64,000 nucleotides of DNA from contig JARHVA010006308.1 of assembly GCA_037957365.1 (NCBI GenBank), positions 571,001 to 635,000 on the forward strand, in the 5' to 3' direction. This DNA is from Torreya grandis. Taxonomy: Eukaryota; Streptophyta; Pinopsida; Cupressales; Taxaceae. The notes beneath the pieces were generated by a model. The model did not search any database. It was given only the letters and a program-made list of their open reading frames with translations, and was not told the origin of the DNA. Positions within the stretch are counted from its first letter, which is position 1, and the number at the start of each line of letters is the position of its first letter. The position numbers were made by a program, and so were the translations under genes. Of this stretch, positions 12,178-24,730 are shown one piece after another.

Positions 12178-13500
12178 TATAGATTATTAAAAATATATTT
12201 ATATTTGAAACTATTTTTTAACACTTGATAAATATCACTCAATGTTCTACCCTTCCATTATTGACATTCCTCATATTTGAAAGGCTCACCATCTCCATCT
12301 CATTGTGTCCAAACTATTATCCCATATTGACCATTATATTATGATAACATAGATCAACTATAGCCTACATTAATCTTAAGACCTCATATATATCATTCAT
12401 TTTCAACTATAAAGATTAAATAACTTTGTATCTTACTAGAAACTTGTGTTTATACTTGGACACTAATTACAACATTAGTGTCGCTAATATAATGTATATA
12501 TTTGTATGTTATAAACACCAAAATTTTCAAATATTATATATGTACAGGTCATCCTAATGATTTTAATAAGCTTCTATGAAAACCATTTCAAAATATGGGG
12601 TATAAATACAAGTTAAATCTCACTCATTATTCATCTAGTAAGTACCTCTCAAGATTACACTACACTACCAAAAATTAATTGCATAACAAAATATTTCTTC
12701 CATATTATTATTTATTTATAAATTATTCATAGGATTAATAATATTAAAGGTTCAAATCATTCAAATAGCACATCATTTGTAACTTTTGTTGAGTTATAAG
12801 CTAGATCATTACATGCACTTGCATATTGCATCTTACACCATTATTCACACACAAGCCTAGACATAGGGGGAAAGTACATATATATTAGTCCCAATTTATA
12901 TTATTTGATATCTATAAATCAATCATTGAAATAGGGGTATTTAAGGTAAGTTTGACTCCATGATCCCACTGACAAATTTTGGCTATGTGACAATGCCTAA
13001 GTGAAGGATATAGAGCCTAAGATACATTATAATAATGATAAATTATGCACATAAATTGAAATAAAGGTGATAATAAAATTTAATAATCATAAGTGTAATT
13101 TTAATTAAAGTGTAAATATTATGTAGGACACTAGTGTAAAAATCAAGAACTAGTGTTTATGCTAGTGTCCACAAGGTGATGCAAGTGTCAGGGATGATAG
13201 AAAGAAAATATTCATAATCTAATGATTGAATCATTATATTTAGACAATCCAATTTTTACAATTACACTAATTATATATGTGCATGCTTTATCGTATAATG
13301 TAATAATAATTCCCCTTTATGTTCTTATTATCAGAATATTGAATGTTGTACTTCCCTTATTTAGCATATGATTATATTTAGTATCTATTATTATAATATT
13401 AATAAAATTTAAACTCATTTAATTTCCCTGATGTTTAGAGTATATTACTCATTTGATTACACTAATATCCAATCCTTAATCCCAAAAAAGGTTAAAATTT
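12178..13500 (+). repeat. 5' LTR of element 2
   Basis: It aligns with 17951-19287 across its length. Clear blocks include 12240-12290 with 18018-18070, 12610-12660 with 18390-18440, and the pair of inverted CACTAG/CTAGTG-rich segments around 13120-13170 and 18915-18965. The start TATAGATTATTA corresponds to TGTAGATGCTTA in the 3' copy. The end is placed just before TAGTGAAC, which matches TGGTGAACC in element 3. Confidence 0.8.
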
Positions 13501-13515
13501 TAGTGAACTTGACCT
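13501..13515 (+). other. Candidate primer-binding site of element 2
   Basis: TAGTGAACTTGACCT follows the LTR. The matching place in element 3 reads TGGTGAACCAAACCT (- strand, 24730 downward), which starts with the TGG needed to pair with a tRNA CCA end. I cannot name the tRNA. Confidence 0.4.
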
Positions 13516-13879
13516 CTCAGTCTTACATATTGCAGACATAGTTTTCAACTAGATAGGGTTTTAGGTTATTGTGATTAATTTTAAAATTAATAGTTTTCAA
13601 CTATTCAAATATTTGATTTAATTTAAAAAATTTAAAATATTAATAATTTTTTTTAAATGGAAGATAAATAAACACTAATAAATCATCTAAATATAAATGA
13701 ATAATTTATTGATGCAATTTTTTTATGTTGCACATGATGAAATAAATAAAGATGCTATATTTAGTGCATCCAAATCCAATAATGGTGAAAAATTAGTTGA
13801 TATTACTGTTAATACATATTCCAATTAATAATTCATCTTAATTATCAATTTAAATATCTATATTAACACAAATATCAAT

Positions 13880-14960
13880 TTTCATCCTCTTTGGTGATTC
13901 CTCAAATCTCAAATAAAAATACCAATGTATCTACTATGCAAAACCTTATACAAGTTATTCAAGGTTTTGAAGATAAAGCTACCAACATTGAGAAAAATAC
14001 TCTAAAATAAACTCAAGCTATTCATTCACAAGATGTATTGTATAATCATCTTGTAACTAAGATATCTTAGCACCCTTTTCCAACGAGTTTTGTAGCACCC
14101 AAGTTCACATTTTATGTTGACAAGGGTGCTATTTAATAATATCTTATATATTTATATATAAATCTCTTTATTATTCTTATAATTTTAAAATTTTGACCAA
14201 ATTAGTTTCAAAAAGTCTAAATGACTATGATTTGAGTTATTAGTTAGAGAATTCAAGCATCTAGTGGATCAATTACATTTTTCAATCAATATTATTGAAA
14301 AGATGTCATATGCACAAATTTATAAGATAAAAAAAGGAACCAATGAGAATATTAATGAATATTTATTAAGGTATAATACAATTTTGGCCAAAATGACAAA
14401 TCTAATGGTAGACAAAGATATTCAAAATATCATAAAGTAATTTTTGCTCGTTTCATTACAAGAATCTAATATTTTATATAATTTCAAAATAATTGGTGAC
14501 TTATGACATATTTTTAGATATAGAGAAATTAAAATTATTTAAATGAAAAATATTAATTATGTATAAAAAACATTGAATACATAGAACACCCAGTATCATA
14601 TAAAACTAAATCTAAAGAGACACTTATTTAGGCTAGAAACAAAGTAATTTGCATAGTAAAAATAATGTCAAAACCATGTAATTAGCTCATATTCCAATAC
14701 ATATAATACATAATTTACATAATCAGCTAAGTCCTTAGATTCACTCCTTATAAATCTAGTTGAGTCTCATCTCATATATCTCCCTCCTCCTATTGTAATA
14801 GATATGAGCCAACTTATACCTGAAGGATATGATGAAAATGGTTATTAAAACTACCACCAATGTGTTGGGCATTCTATAAAAAAATTCAAATATAAGTAAA
14901 AGATATAAGATATTATTAATAATGAAAAAATCATATTGAGTATTATCTAAAGGATTCAGG
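13880..14960 (+). pseudogene. Element 2 gag remnant
   Basis: Gag forms the particle that packages element RNA. The frame VAPKFTFYVDKG (about 14088-14125) matches the capsid start seen in element 3 as SPKFILYDIKGDPKQRL. Then IIEKMSYAQIYKIKKGTNEN (about 14290-14350) with NEYLLRYNTILAKMTN (about 14355-14402) matches element 3 residues IIEKMSYALNDKIKQKT and NEYGLKYNKMLDKTKN. A nucleic-acid-binding block is left as YHQCVGHSIKKF (about 14854-14890), the type of Cys-His block found in Athila/Tat gag, with flanking cysteines lost. Stops are frequent and are mostly TAA/TAG. Agreement of two independent copies in the same residues is the main support. Confidence 0.75.
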
Positions 14961-15244
14961 ATCATAAACTAATGATCATCAAAGTCAAAATATATTTAAT
15001 AATCCATTACAAGATCATTCTAAGGAAACATCAGAAGTTCAAATGGAATATCATGCGCATCCTCCTCCTCCATATAATGGGAACCCATTATACATGATTA
15101 TTGGTACACTTATATGTGATATGCCTCCTATGGTTCATAATCATTATATTTCATTTGATGACAATGATATTTTCAATGATGACTCATATTTTCACCATAA
15201 GAGTTATGGTTGATAATGATTCAAATTTATATTCATAAACCATC

Positions 15245-15545
15245 ATCCTATACATGGTTTTATGGTTGATAATGGTTCTAGTGATATGTTATGTATTATG
15301 ACATTACTCAAAAAATTTGGATACACCAAATATTATTTATTACATTTCACCAAAATGGTCAATCATTCAATGGGAAGACACAACATGTTTTTCATGAGAT
15401 TGATTTACCTATAACAATTACTCCAACATGTTTGCCATTTTTTTAAAGTTATACCACATATAAGAGAATTTGATATGTTATTTTTCATATTTGGATTCAT
15501 AATCTATTTATGGAGCCTTACATAGTGCATACTTTTCTTAAATAT
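15245..15545 (+). pseudogene. Element 2 aspartic protease remnant
   Basis: The retroviral-type protease cuts Gag into its working parts. HHPIHGFMVDNGSSDMLC (about 15241-15295) contains the active-site triad context, here DNGSS with the Asp kept. LLKKFGYTKYYLLHF and KMVNHS follow (about 15304-15370), then HIWIHNLFMEPYIVH (about 15488-15530), which resembles the final GRPWIH-type block of the family. Element 3 has NHNPLHNIMFNNGFSGNVC at the same place, with Asp changed to Asn. Several stops break the frame. Confidence 0.75.
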
Positions 15546-15725
15546 CTTCATGTGAACATGGAAATTATAGTTTTAGGTATTTAATATGAATATTCCTTGT
15601 AACAAACAAAAATTTTTCCATAAAAAATAATTATACAACCTAATAATGTTAATCACAAGTGAATGGTTAATAAATATGAAATACCATTTCCTAAGTGAAT
15701 TATTATTGAGATAACATTGCATAAG

Positions 15726-15751
<26 letters not shown>
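15726..15751. repeat. AT microsatellite
   Basis: Thirteen AT units inside element 2. They are absent from the aligned part of element 3, so the array arose after the copies separated. Confidence 0.95.
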
Positions 15752-15757
<6 letters not shown>

Positions 15758-17284
15758 CTAAGAGGTCCACATTTACACTTTCACATTCTATCGAGTTATT
15801 GACATCAAAGAAACATGTTTGAATGTGGCTAAAAAGACCCAAAATCACAATAAGGAAATAATAGATCATTAAAAAATGGTTTCCAATAATCACTCATATT
15901 CAAATACTACTTCAAAACCATAGATACCTAGGAGATGTACATAAAACATTAAAATTATCCATCTCTAGATTTGGAAAATATACATGATCCTTGATAGCAT
16001 GACCAGTTTAATATACCATGTTAAGAATATAAAAAACCATATGATCATCCATTAGCTGGGATCATATGCTAATAATCTCTTTCCAAAAATCCAAAAATTC
16101 AAAAAAAATCAAAAATTCAAAAAAATCAAATGTTCAAGAAAATGCAAAACATTCAAATAAAGGAAAAATAGAGAAATATTTAGCATTCACATGTTTAATA
16201 TCTCTTACATATGTTTTTTAATTTAATTTATTATATATTTTGAATCCTCACGTAGTTTTAATTGGTAATTGAGTGTTATACATGCATAAATTTATCCATT
16301 ATACATTAGCATGTATATTTTGGACCATTCGTCTTCTTGTGTCACACATTATGGTGGGGGAGTCTTACTTCTATATGATCATGATCAACACAAGTTATAT
16401 TATTTTATGATAATTTTACAATATCAAATTTAGATTATATACTAATATTTACACATGCCTATAAACATGTTATTATCATACACAATGTACTTGATGTATT
16501 ATTTTATAAGACATTCTAATAACATGTGTATGTAGGGACTAGTACGATAGGCTTATGCAAGTTACTTACATTTATCATTTATTTCATCTCATCAAATGGA
16601 TTACTTGATCTTAATTCTTTTTTTATTACTTTATTCCTGATTTAGTATTTAAATATGTTCCTTTCTTATTGGCCATAGTTCCTTGCATGATGCTTGTTTA
16701 TTTAGTGTGTGGAAATTCAATTATTATCCTGTTCTTGAGTGCGAGACATTTTAACATATCCTTTATATGTGGTTTCCTTAGACACTTCTTCACATGAGAT
16801 TGAGTTTTGTTTTGTCTTCTTGATTTTTTTAATCTTATTACTTATATATGTTTCCATGATTCATGTCCTATATCTTATATCTTGTTCTGTTTACATATTA
16901 TAAGCTTCATTGATACATTTACTTTGACATGATACCCTTATATTTTTCTTTAGTAAAATATTCACATAAATAAAGGCTATTTTTTTTATCCTTTATATAT
17001 TATGTGACTATTACTCTTCATTACCTCACCTCAAAATGGGTTGCATGTCATAGGGACATAACTCCATATACATACAATAGATAAAACTAGCAAAAATTGA
17101 TTTGATTTACATGATTCATATATACACCTGGGATAAAATATTATACATTTGGAATAAATATTAGGATATCATTTTTCATATTTTTGATACATATTATACA
17201 CATTTTACATATTGTAGGTTACATTTTGACATATGCTTCAACATTAGACACATTTGAGGTGCATATGCCACACAAATGTGCTAA

Positions 17285-17288
<4 letters not shown>

Positions 17289-17331
<43 letters not shown>
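17289..17331. repeat. TA microsatellite
   Basis: About 21 uninterrupted TA units in the 3' internal region of element 2. Confidence 0.95.
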
Positions 17332-17937
17332 CACTATTAATGCACTGACCTTATCAAGATGGACTATTTGAGCTTCTATCTATTACAAAAATTGGATTAT
17401 TTAATTAATGAAATTTATATTTAATGATATCTATGTAATTCACACTACTTATATTATTTCAGTTTGATATGGTTACACCATTTGAATCAGGATAGATTGG
17501 CTAGATTATGATATACTTGAGTTATATGATCCAGATTAAATACTCTTGATGGACTTAGAAAAACTCATCCATTTATTAGTTTTGGGTAATGATCACCCCC
17601 ATATTACCCTCCTAACATCTCCAAGGTTTATTTATTATCCCTTATCCAATGCTTCAATTATGGAGCATCATTATCAATGAAAACTATTAAGGAGAAACAT
17701 GGTTGTATCGAAACACTTGTGTACATGTTCCTTGCCCTATTTTCTTTCTACAAAATTTAATTATTAATTTTCAAATTATATGCACTAATTACATATATAA
17801 CATTATCTTGGATCCAGGTCATACATATACATCACATTCAAATAAGGATCAAGTTAAATAAATGTGTGTTGTACACAACATGATATGTTTTTATTTACTT
17901 TAACCTAATAATTTCATTTTTATGAATTAATTTATTA

Positions 17938-17950
17938 AATGGAAGGAAAG
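17938..17950 (+). other. Polypurine tract of element 2
   Basis: AATGGAAGGAAAG directly precedes the 3' LTR start TGTAGATGC, as expected for the plus-strand priming site. Confidence 0.75.
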
Positions 17951-19287
17951 TGTAGATGCTTAAATCTGTATTTATATGTTGAATTAAAAATTTCACAATT
18001 TAAAAATAACACTCGAGGCTCCACCCTTCAATTCTTGACATTACTCATAGCCTAAAATATCACATTCACCATCTCATAAGGATTAATGCTTATCTTATGG
18101 TCTAACCCTATTATTTTTGAATACTTAGATCATATGTATCCCATAATATGTTTAAAACCCAACACATATCCTTCACATTTAGTTATATAATTTCAATAAC
18201 TTTCTATATTCCTTGACACTCTTATTCATACTTTGCCACTAGCATCAATGCTTGTGTCCTTTCTCCAATTTATGTGTCCATAAGTTATAAAAACTAAAAT
18301 TTAAAAATATTTTATATGTAAGGGTTAACATATTTGATTTTATTAACCCTTCCATGATAAACATTATAAAATAGATGGCATAAATATAATTTAAATCCTA
18401 CTCATTATTCATCTAGAAAACACCTCTCAAGCATACACTACAATACTAAAAATCCATTTCAAAACTAAGATATTTTCCCCTAATCTTTATTATTTTTAGA
18501 TTATTTAGTAGGTTATTTATATTATAGGTCTAAAACATTTAAAGATAATCCCATCAGCAATATTTGTCAAGTTACTAACTAGATCACTATATACACTTAC
18601 ATATATCATATTACACCATTACACACAAAACATTTCACATAAAGGAGAGAAATACATGTCTAAGACCCGATTCATAAAATTGGATATGTAGGTATCACTC
18701 ATTGACAAAGGGTTATTTGAGATCACTTCAACTCCATGAACCCACTAACCCATTCTTGACAATATGACAAGACTTAAGTTGAGTATTTAGGGTTTGATAT
18801 ACATTATTATATCTATAATATATGCAAACAATGTAAATATTAAATATAATATAATAAATTAAACCCTAACATGCAAAAGTGGAAGTTTTAGAAAAGAGTC
18901 AATAGTATATACATGACACTGGTAGAAAAATCAAGACACTAGTATTGATGCTAGTGTCCACAAGGTGACATAAGTGTCTCGTTTGACAAAAAAGAATATT
19001 ATGAGTATAATGATGGGATGAATATATTTATATAGTCCAGTTATATACCTACAATACTTATATTTGTATACAAATCATTGTATAAGGTAAGTATAACTTC
19101 TCCTTCATGTTTTTATTGTCAAAATATTGAATATTGTAATTTCCATATTTGGCATTTGCTTAGATTCAATATTTTTTATCATAATATTATTATAATATAA
19201 ATTAATATAATTGGCATTATTTTTAGAGTAGTTTACTCTTTTGTTTGACTATGCTACTCTCCAAGTATGAAGCCAAAAATGGTTAAA
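17951..19287 (+). repeat. 3' LTR of element 2
   Basis: This is the direct copy of 12178-13500, starting with canonical TG after the purine tract. Its first 0.97 kb is also present in reverse at 19312-20265 (element 3 LTR), which makes a large inverted repeat with a spacer of about 390 bases. The 3' end is uncertain by about ten bases. Confidence 0.8.
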
Positions 19288-19311
19288 CATTTATACTGTG
19301 TCTCTCTTTTA

Positions 19312-20265
19312 CTGTAAGTGTCATGTAAAAAATATTAACTCTTATGAAACTTCCACTTGTGCCTATTAATATTTTATTGTTGCATTTTATGTTCTCCATT
19401 TGTTTCATGTACACATGTTATTGATATTATAATATATATTTAATAGTATATCCTCCACTTAAATGTTATGACCTTGGCAAAAATGGGTTAGTGAGCTCCC
19501 ATAGTCAAATTGACCTCAAAGAACCCTTTGTCGATGAGCACTACCTACATAGCCAATATTATAAATAGGGACTAATACATACGATTTATGTGTTATCAAT
19601 GGTGTAATATGCTATATACAAGTGAATTTATGTATATAGCTTATAGCTTGAAAATTAACACTAATGGGATACTATTTGAATGCTTTAGACCTATAATATG
19701 AGTGATCCTATGACTAATTTTAAAATAGGAAATAATAGGGTACAATAGTTTAGTTGTGAAATTAATTTTTATTTATGTAGTGTAATATTGAAATGTGTTT
19801 AATAAGTGAATAATTAGTGGGATTTAACTTGTATTGTTGCCACCTATTATTAAATGTTTCTCATAGAGGGGTTAATAAATTCAAATAGGTTGACCCATAT
19901 AGTTTGAAAGAATTGAAAATTTGAGTTTTTATAAGGTACAAATACTTAAATTATATCATGGACACTAGTGTCGATGCTATGGTCTAAGTTTGAATGAAAG
20001 TGTTAAGAAAGATATTTTTTTTGAAGCTATGTAACTAGTAGTGAAGAATATATGCTAGGTTTTAATTGTAGTGTTCACTACATGTGATTTAGGTAATAAT
20101 AATGTTAAGGTTAAACCATAAGATAACCCTTTATGCATATTGAGATGGAGAATGCAATCCTTTTGGCTATGAATAAGGACATGAAATAAAGTGTATAGCA
20201 TTGAGTGATATTTTTAATGTGTGGTAGACATGGTTAACATTTAATTCCATATTTAAGCATCTAAA
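19312..20265 (-). repeat. Truncated 3' LTR of element 3
   Basis: It is the reverse complement of 17951-18925. Good landmarks are 19342-19370 (CTTATGAAACTTCCACTTGT) against 18873-18902, 19465-19550 against 18690-18790, and the LTR start GCATCTAAA at 20257-20265 against TGTAGATGC at 17951. The part matching 18926-19287 is missing. Confidence 0.8.
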
Positions 20266-20274
20266 TTTACCCTT

Positions 20275-20309
20275 AATCTAGTAATGAATACAGATAAAAT
20301 TACTAGATT
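20275..20309. repeat. Perfect 11-base inverted repeat
   Basis: AATCTAGTAAT (20275-20285) and its exact reverse complement (20299-20309) are separated by 13 bases. It lies just outside the LTR of element 3, where the polypurine tract would be. Confidence 0.85.
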
Positions 20310-20663
20310 GCATGAAAGAAATGCATACCCTAGTCTGCTCAACACACCTTTCTTTAATTTAAGTGTTGTTTGAATTTTATTTGTGTATGACCTACCAAAA
20401 AGATCATGTTACATGTATAATTATTACATATAAATATAAAATGAATAATTGAAATTAATTGAAATAAAAGAGAGAAATGCAGGAGTAAACTTGTGTGTCA
20501 ATGCAACCATGCTTACCATTGATATTTTGATTTAATAATGATGCTTATTATTTAAATCATTAGAGAGAGGTTCACAACTAAACCTTGTATATGTGGAATG
20601 GCGAATTGGATGGAGATCAAGGACCTAAGATGGTATATGGGTGAGTTTTAACAAGCCCAATAA

Positions 20664-20940
20664 GAGCACTAAATCTCAATCACATAACTCAAGTGTATCA
20701 TAATCTAGTTAATCTTACCCAACTCAAACGGTGTACCATATCAACCCACAATAAATATAAATATATCTTACTCCATCAAGAGTACTGAATCTTAATGGTA
20801 CAACTCAATTGTATCATAATCTATCCAATCTCACCTGAGTTAAACGGTGTCACCGTATCAACACACAATAAATATAAGTAGTGTCAAATCCATTGAGATC
20901 GTTGAAACTCAATTCCATTAATTAAAGAAGCCAACTACTA
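20664..20940. repeat. 115-116 bp tandem repeat in element 3
   Basis: Units begin at 20664 (GAGCACTAAATC), 20780 (GAGTACTGAATC) and 20895 (GAGATCGTTGAAACTC, partial). Each contains ATCATAATCTA, an AACGGTGT block and CACAATAAATATAA. Element 2 has the same unit once (about 17445-17560, opposite strand). Confidence 0.85.
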
Positions 20941-22600
20941 CAACATATAAAATTTTATATCATGCATCCTATTAGGGTTATTTCAAGAATAATATTATGT
21001 AATTTTTGTGCAATTTATTGGCATATGTGCCTCAAATGCATCTCAAAAAGAGATATCTATTTAAAAAAAAACCTCTTCTCTATAAATTATGTATATCATG
21101 TATCACAAGTCTAAAAATATATGATCGAAATATATCTCAAGTATATAATATTTTAACCAAAATGTATATCTTAAACATGTAAAGTCTACCAAGTTATACC
21201 AATTTAATCAAATATATGTACATGAAGTCATGTCTCTATGACATGATCCCACTAATATGCCCCCAGTTTGAGACAAGGATAATGAAAATTGATATTCATC
21301 TTATCTCAAAAGGGTAAGACAACTATGCTATATTTATGTCAATGATGTAGTCAATAACATATAGTGGTATCATGCCAAAGTATATGTATCAATTAAGCTC
21401 ATAGTATGCATAAAATAAATAACTAATACACATGATATTAATCATGGAAATATATATAAGTAATAATATCAGAAAATAATCAAACACACATATAATAGAG
21501 TTAAATTCCATGCACAGATGGGTCTAAGGAGACCATAAAAGAAACAAGAAACACTCAAGGAATTATGGATAACAAAAAAATAATTTTAATGTTCCATAAT
21601 TAAACTCAATTAAGATAAATTAAGAGATAAATTAAATTTAATTTAATAAATTATAATAAGGATGTCATATTATTACCTATATATATGTGTGTGTGTTTGA
21701 AAACTATCATATATAATAGAATACCAAGTACAAAATGTGAGATAGTGACATAAGTATAGGCATGCATAAATGTCAGTATATAATCTCTATGTGATCATGG
21801 AAAATGATTATAAAATAACAAAAACCATGCCAATAATGATAAAAAATAATCACAATGCTCCCAATGTAGTGTGTCATGTGGAAAGAAGAAAGGTCCAACA
21901 TCTGTATGCTCATGTATAATGTATATAATATATGTTTGTATCATACTAAAGTTCCTTGAACCATATGTGTGTATATAAATGATATTTTATCTTTCAACAC
22001 AAAGTAAATGACATATGTAAAAACTAGTAAATATGTGAATTTTTAAATATATTTTTATTTTCACATTTATTTTAATGTTTTTGTATTTTCTTATATAATT
22101 ATTTTTTTGATGAAATTTTGATTTTTTGGGATATTTTGGAATGTTTGGAAAGTGATAAATAAATGATGATCCCATATAATTCATTCTTATATTGTGTTCT
22201 ATAATATGAATACAATATATTAAACTAGTCATGTTGCCAATGATAACACATATGTACCAAATTTGGAGCTATAGAATCTATAATACTCTATGTATGCCTC
22301 ATAGTAAGATATGGTCATGAAGTATTAGTTTAAGGTGAGGTGGTTCATACAACACATTGTTTAATTATATATTTGTTTTTGGTGTGATGTTGGGTCTTTG
22401 TACCCTATCTAAAACATGCTTCTTTAATGTTAATAACTTGATAGGCCATGAAGTTATAAATGACGAACTTATATAATCCATTGTATATCTCCAAAAAAAT
22501 AACCTCTCAAGTATCAATCACCTAGGAAAAGGTATTACATTTTGGTTACCTTTCTCTCATGATTCATCTTAATAGGTTGTATAATTAGTTGTCATAGAAC
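20941..22600 (-). other. Non-coding 3' internal region of element 3
   Basis: It is homologous to element 2: 21215-21300 to about 17020-17085, 22020-22140 to 16080-16180, and 22190-22600 to 15620-16020. No polymerase residues were seen. A frame of 81 codons at 21987-22232 lies in the AAAATTC-rich block and is not supported as a gene. Confidence 0.6.
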
Positions 22601-22844
22601 AAATTTTTCTTGTTGTAATGTATATTCACGTTCAATACCTAAAACTATAATTATCCTATTTTAATGAAGATGTTTGAGATAAATATGTACTATGGAAGGT
22701 ACTATATGGATTTTATGAATAAAAGGTCATAGAAATAAAATATCCAATTCTCATTTGTGTGGTATAAATTAAAATGTCATGTGCTTGATAAACTTCTAAA
22801 TGTAAATCAATCTCACAAATAACTTATTTTATCTTCCCATAAAA

Positions 22845-23060
22845 TTATTTTACCATATTGATCAAATAGAGTAAATCATATTTTCTACATCCCAAATATG
22901 TGATTAATGACATGGTGCATACATTCCCACTAAAACCATTATTAAACATAATGTTATGTAAAGGATTATGATTATTATGTGCCCTGATAAATAGAGAATG
23001 AATATTTGAGTCATCATCCATAACATTTATGTCATTAAATGATATTGAAGGCCCATAAAC
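22845..23060 (-). pseudogene. Element 3 aspartic protease remnant
   Basis: On the - strand the residues SISFNDINVMDDDSNIHS (about 23060-23000), then NHNPLHNIMFNNGFSGNVC (about 22965-22905), TYLGCRKYDLLYLINMV (about 22898-22848) match element 2 position by position. The active-site Asp is Asn here (NNGFS against DNGSS), so the enzyme would be dead even without the stops. Gag lies upstream on the same strand. Confidence 0.7.
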
Positions 23061-23479
23061 CATATGATTTATTGTGTATAATTGTATCAATAATACCATC
23101 TAATGGGTTACCATAATGTGGTGGAGGATGTGAATGATATTCCATTTACAGTTATATTGTTTGCTTGAAATAATATTGCAGTGGATTTTTGAAAATATTA
23201 TGATTTTGATGATCATTAGTTTGCGACATAGAATTTGTTGGAAAATCATCAAAGGTGAGTTGGTCATTATAAATAATATATTTTAAATTATGACTCAATT
23301 TAAACCATTGGTTTTTATAATTCCTCACACATTATTGGTAGTCACAATAATCATTATGTCATATCCTTTTGGCAGATTTTGACTTGTATCAACCACCATA
23401 GGAAGAGGAAAAGATATGAGATAACACTCCACTAGATTTGGAAGGATAAAATTTGGACACTCAGGTTATCATGAATATT

Positions 23480-24490
23480 TTACATTAGGTGCATTATATG
23501 AGATGAGGTGATTAAGATTTTGTGACATTGTATTAACCATTCTATTTTCTTCTTTTTTATCCTCAATTGGTCTTAACTTATAGATATGTTTTATATAAAG
23601 CATGGTATTGGATCTATTTAGTGTGTTTGATATATACATAAGCTTTTCCAATGAAATAATTTTCATTTCTCTATTTCAAATAATATGGCATAAGTCATCG
23701 AAAGATTTGAACTTTTTGAAACTAATAGACTCATGTATAGGAGAAAACAAAATTTTCTTAAATATATTAAAATCTTTATTTACCATGGATTTTTAGTTTT
23801 GTCCAACATTTTATTATACTTCAAGCCATATTCATTAATAAAATCAATGGTTTTTTGTTTGATCTTGTCATTTAGTGCATATGACATCTTTTCAATAATA
23901 TTGATTAAAAAATGTGCTAGAAATGATCTAAAAAAGGCTTGAAATATCATAATGATTGTATTGAAATATAATAGAACCATATCAAAACAAAATACTTTAG
24001 AATTATTGTAAATAATTTGCTCAAAATTTTGTCATTTAAAGTAATATAAAGAGATCTTGTATAGAAAGTTCAAAGACGTTGTTTAGGATCACCCTTGATA
24101 TCATAAAGTATGAATTTGGGTGATACAAAACCAATTGGAAAAGGTTAAAAAGATATACAAGGTTCATGAGGGTTATTAAATTCATATTATGAATAAATAA
24201 CATGCATTGATTTCAAATAAATTTTCTGAATTTTTGTAACCTTATCATCAAAATATTGAATAACTTATATCACAATAGTCTCATTGTGATTTTGATGAGA
24301 TTAAAGGAGTCACCAAATGGGACAAAAACATAACTTGAATTTTTCTAGGAATTGAACATAGTAATTGAGTTAAAATATTAATTTGTTCTATGAAGGAAGA
24401 AGCAATAGTAGTACCATCTAAGCTTTCACCACTATTGGATGTGAATGCACTAGCCCTAACATGTCTTTTTTTCTTTATCTTGTGTAGCAT
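23480..24490 (-). pseudogene. Element 3 gag remnant
   Basis: On the - strand the N-terminal stretch (24490-24281) is open for 69 codons and starts MLHKIKKKRHVRASAF. It is followed after a break by GFVSPKFILYDIKGDPKQRL (about 24130-24068), the capsid start typical of Athila/Tat-type gag, and by IIEKMSYALNDKIKQKT with NEYGLKYNKMLDKTKN (about 23902-23785). The nucleic-acid-binding end is not clear. Element 2 has the same blocks in the same order. There are several stops and frame changes, so it is a dead copy. Confidence 0.75.
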
Positions 24491-24720
24491 AAAAATAGAT
24501 CAGTTAATTCATGACTTATAATTATATGATTGATTAATGATTCATTATATTCAATTTTAAAATTATATTTGTTACTAATATTTTCCATTTTTAAAAAATA
24601 AATGAAAGATGTGAATAATTGAAAAAATCAAATCTAAAAAATAATCACAAAAATATGAAACCCTAAACAGATAAAATTTAGAGGTCAATTTAGGTTTGAA
24701 ATAAAAGAGACTCATAGGTT

Positions 24721-24730
24721 TGGTTCACCA
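24721..24730 (-). other. Candidate primer-binding site of element 3
   Basis: The - strand reads TGGTGAACCA from 24730 downward, directly after the LTR stub. The tRNA is not identified. Confidence 0.45.

Larger units (their letters stand above)
15546..17937 (+). other. Non-coding 3' internal region of element 2
   Basis: This 2.4 kb segment separates the protease from the polypurine tract. 15566-16020 aligns with element 3 around 22660-22190 (- strand), and AAAATTCAAAAA-rich DNA at 16080-16180 aligns with 22020-22140. The single 115-base unit at about 17445-17560 is repeated in element 3. AT arrays sit at 15726-15751 and 17289-17331. I see no RT, RNase H or integrase residues in any + frame. 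A G-run at about 16352-16358 looks like a polypurine tract but no LTR starts there. Confidence 0.65.
12178..19287 (+). mobile_element. Element 2: gag-protease-only Ty3/gypsy element (Athila/Tat-type gag)
   Basis: Two direct LTRs (12178-13500 and 17951-19287) flank 4.45 kb with degraded gag and aspartic protease on the + strand and no RT, RNase H or integrase residues. The protease ends near 15540, leaving 2.4 kb of AT-rich DNA before the polypurine tract. Element 3 (19312-24772, opposite strand) is homologous throughout, including that 2.4 kb, so the polymerase-less layout belongs to the family and was not lost separately in one copy. Such elements would need enzymes from an autonomous relative. 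It interrupts an L1 at 12177. No clean target duplication was found. Confidence 0.8.

Noticed and set aside
16340..16375. G-run that looks like a polypurine tract (GGTGGGGGAG)
   Set aside because: No LTR start follows; the real 3' LTR of element 2 begins at 17951 after its own purine tract.
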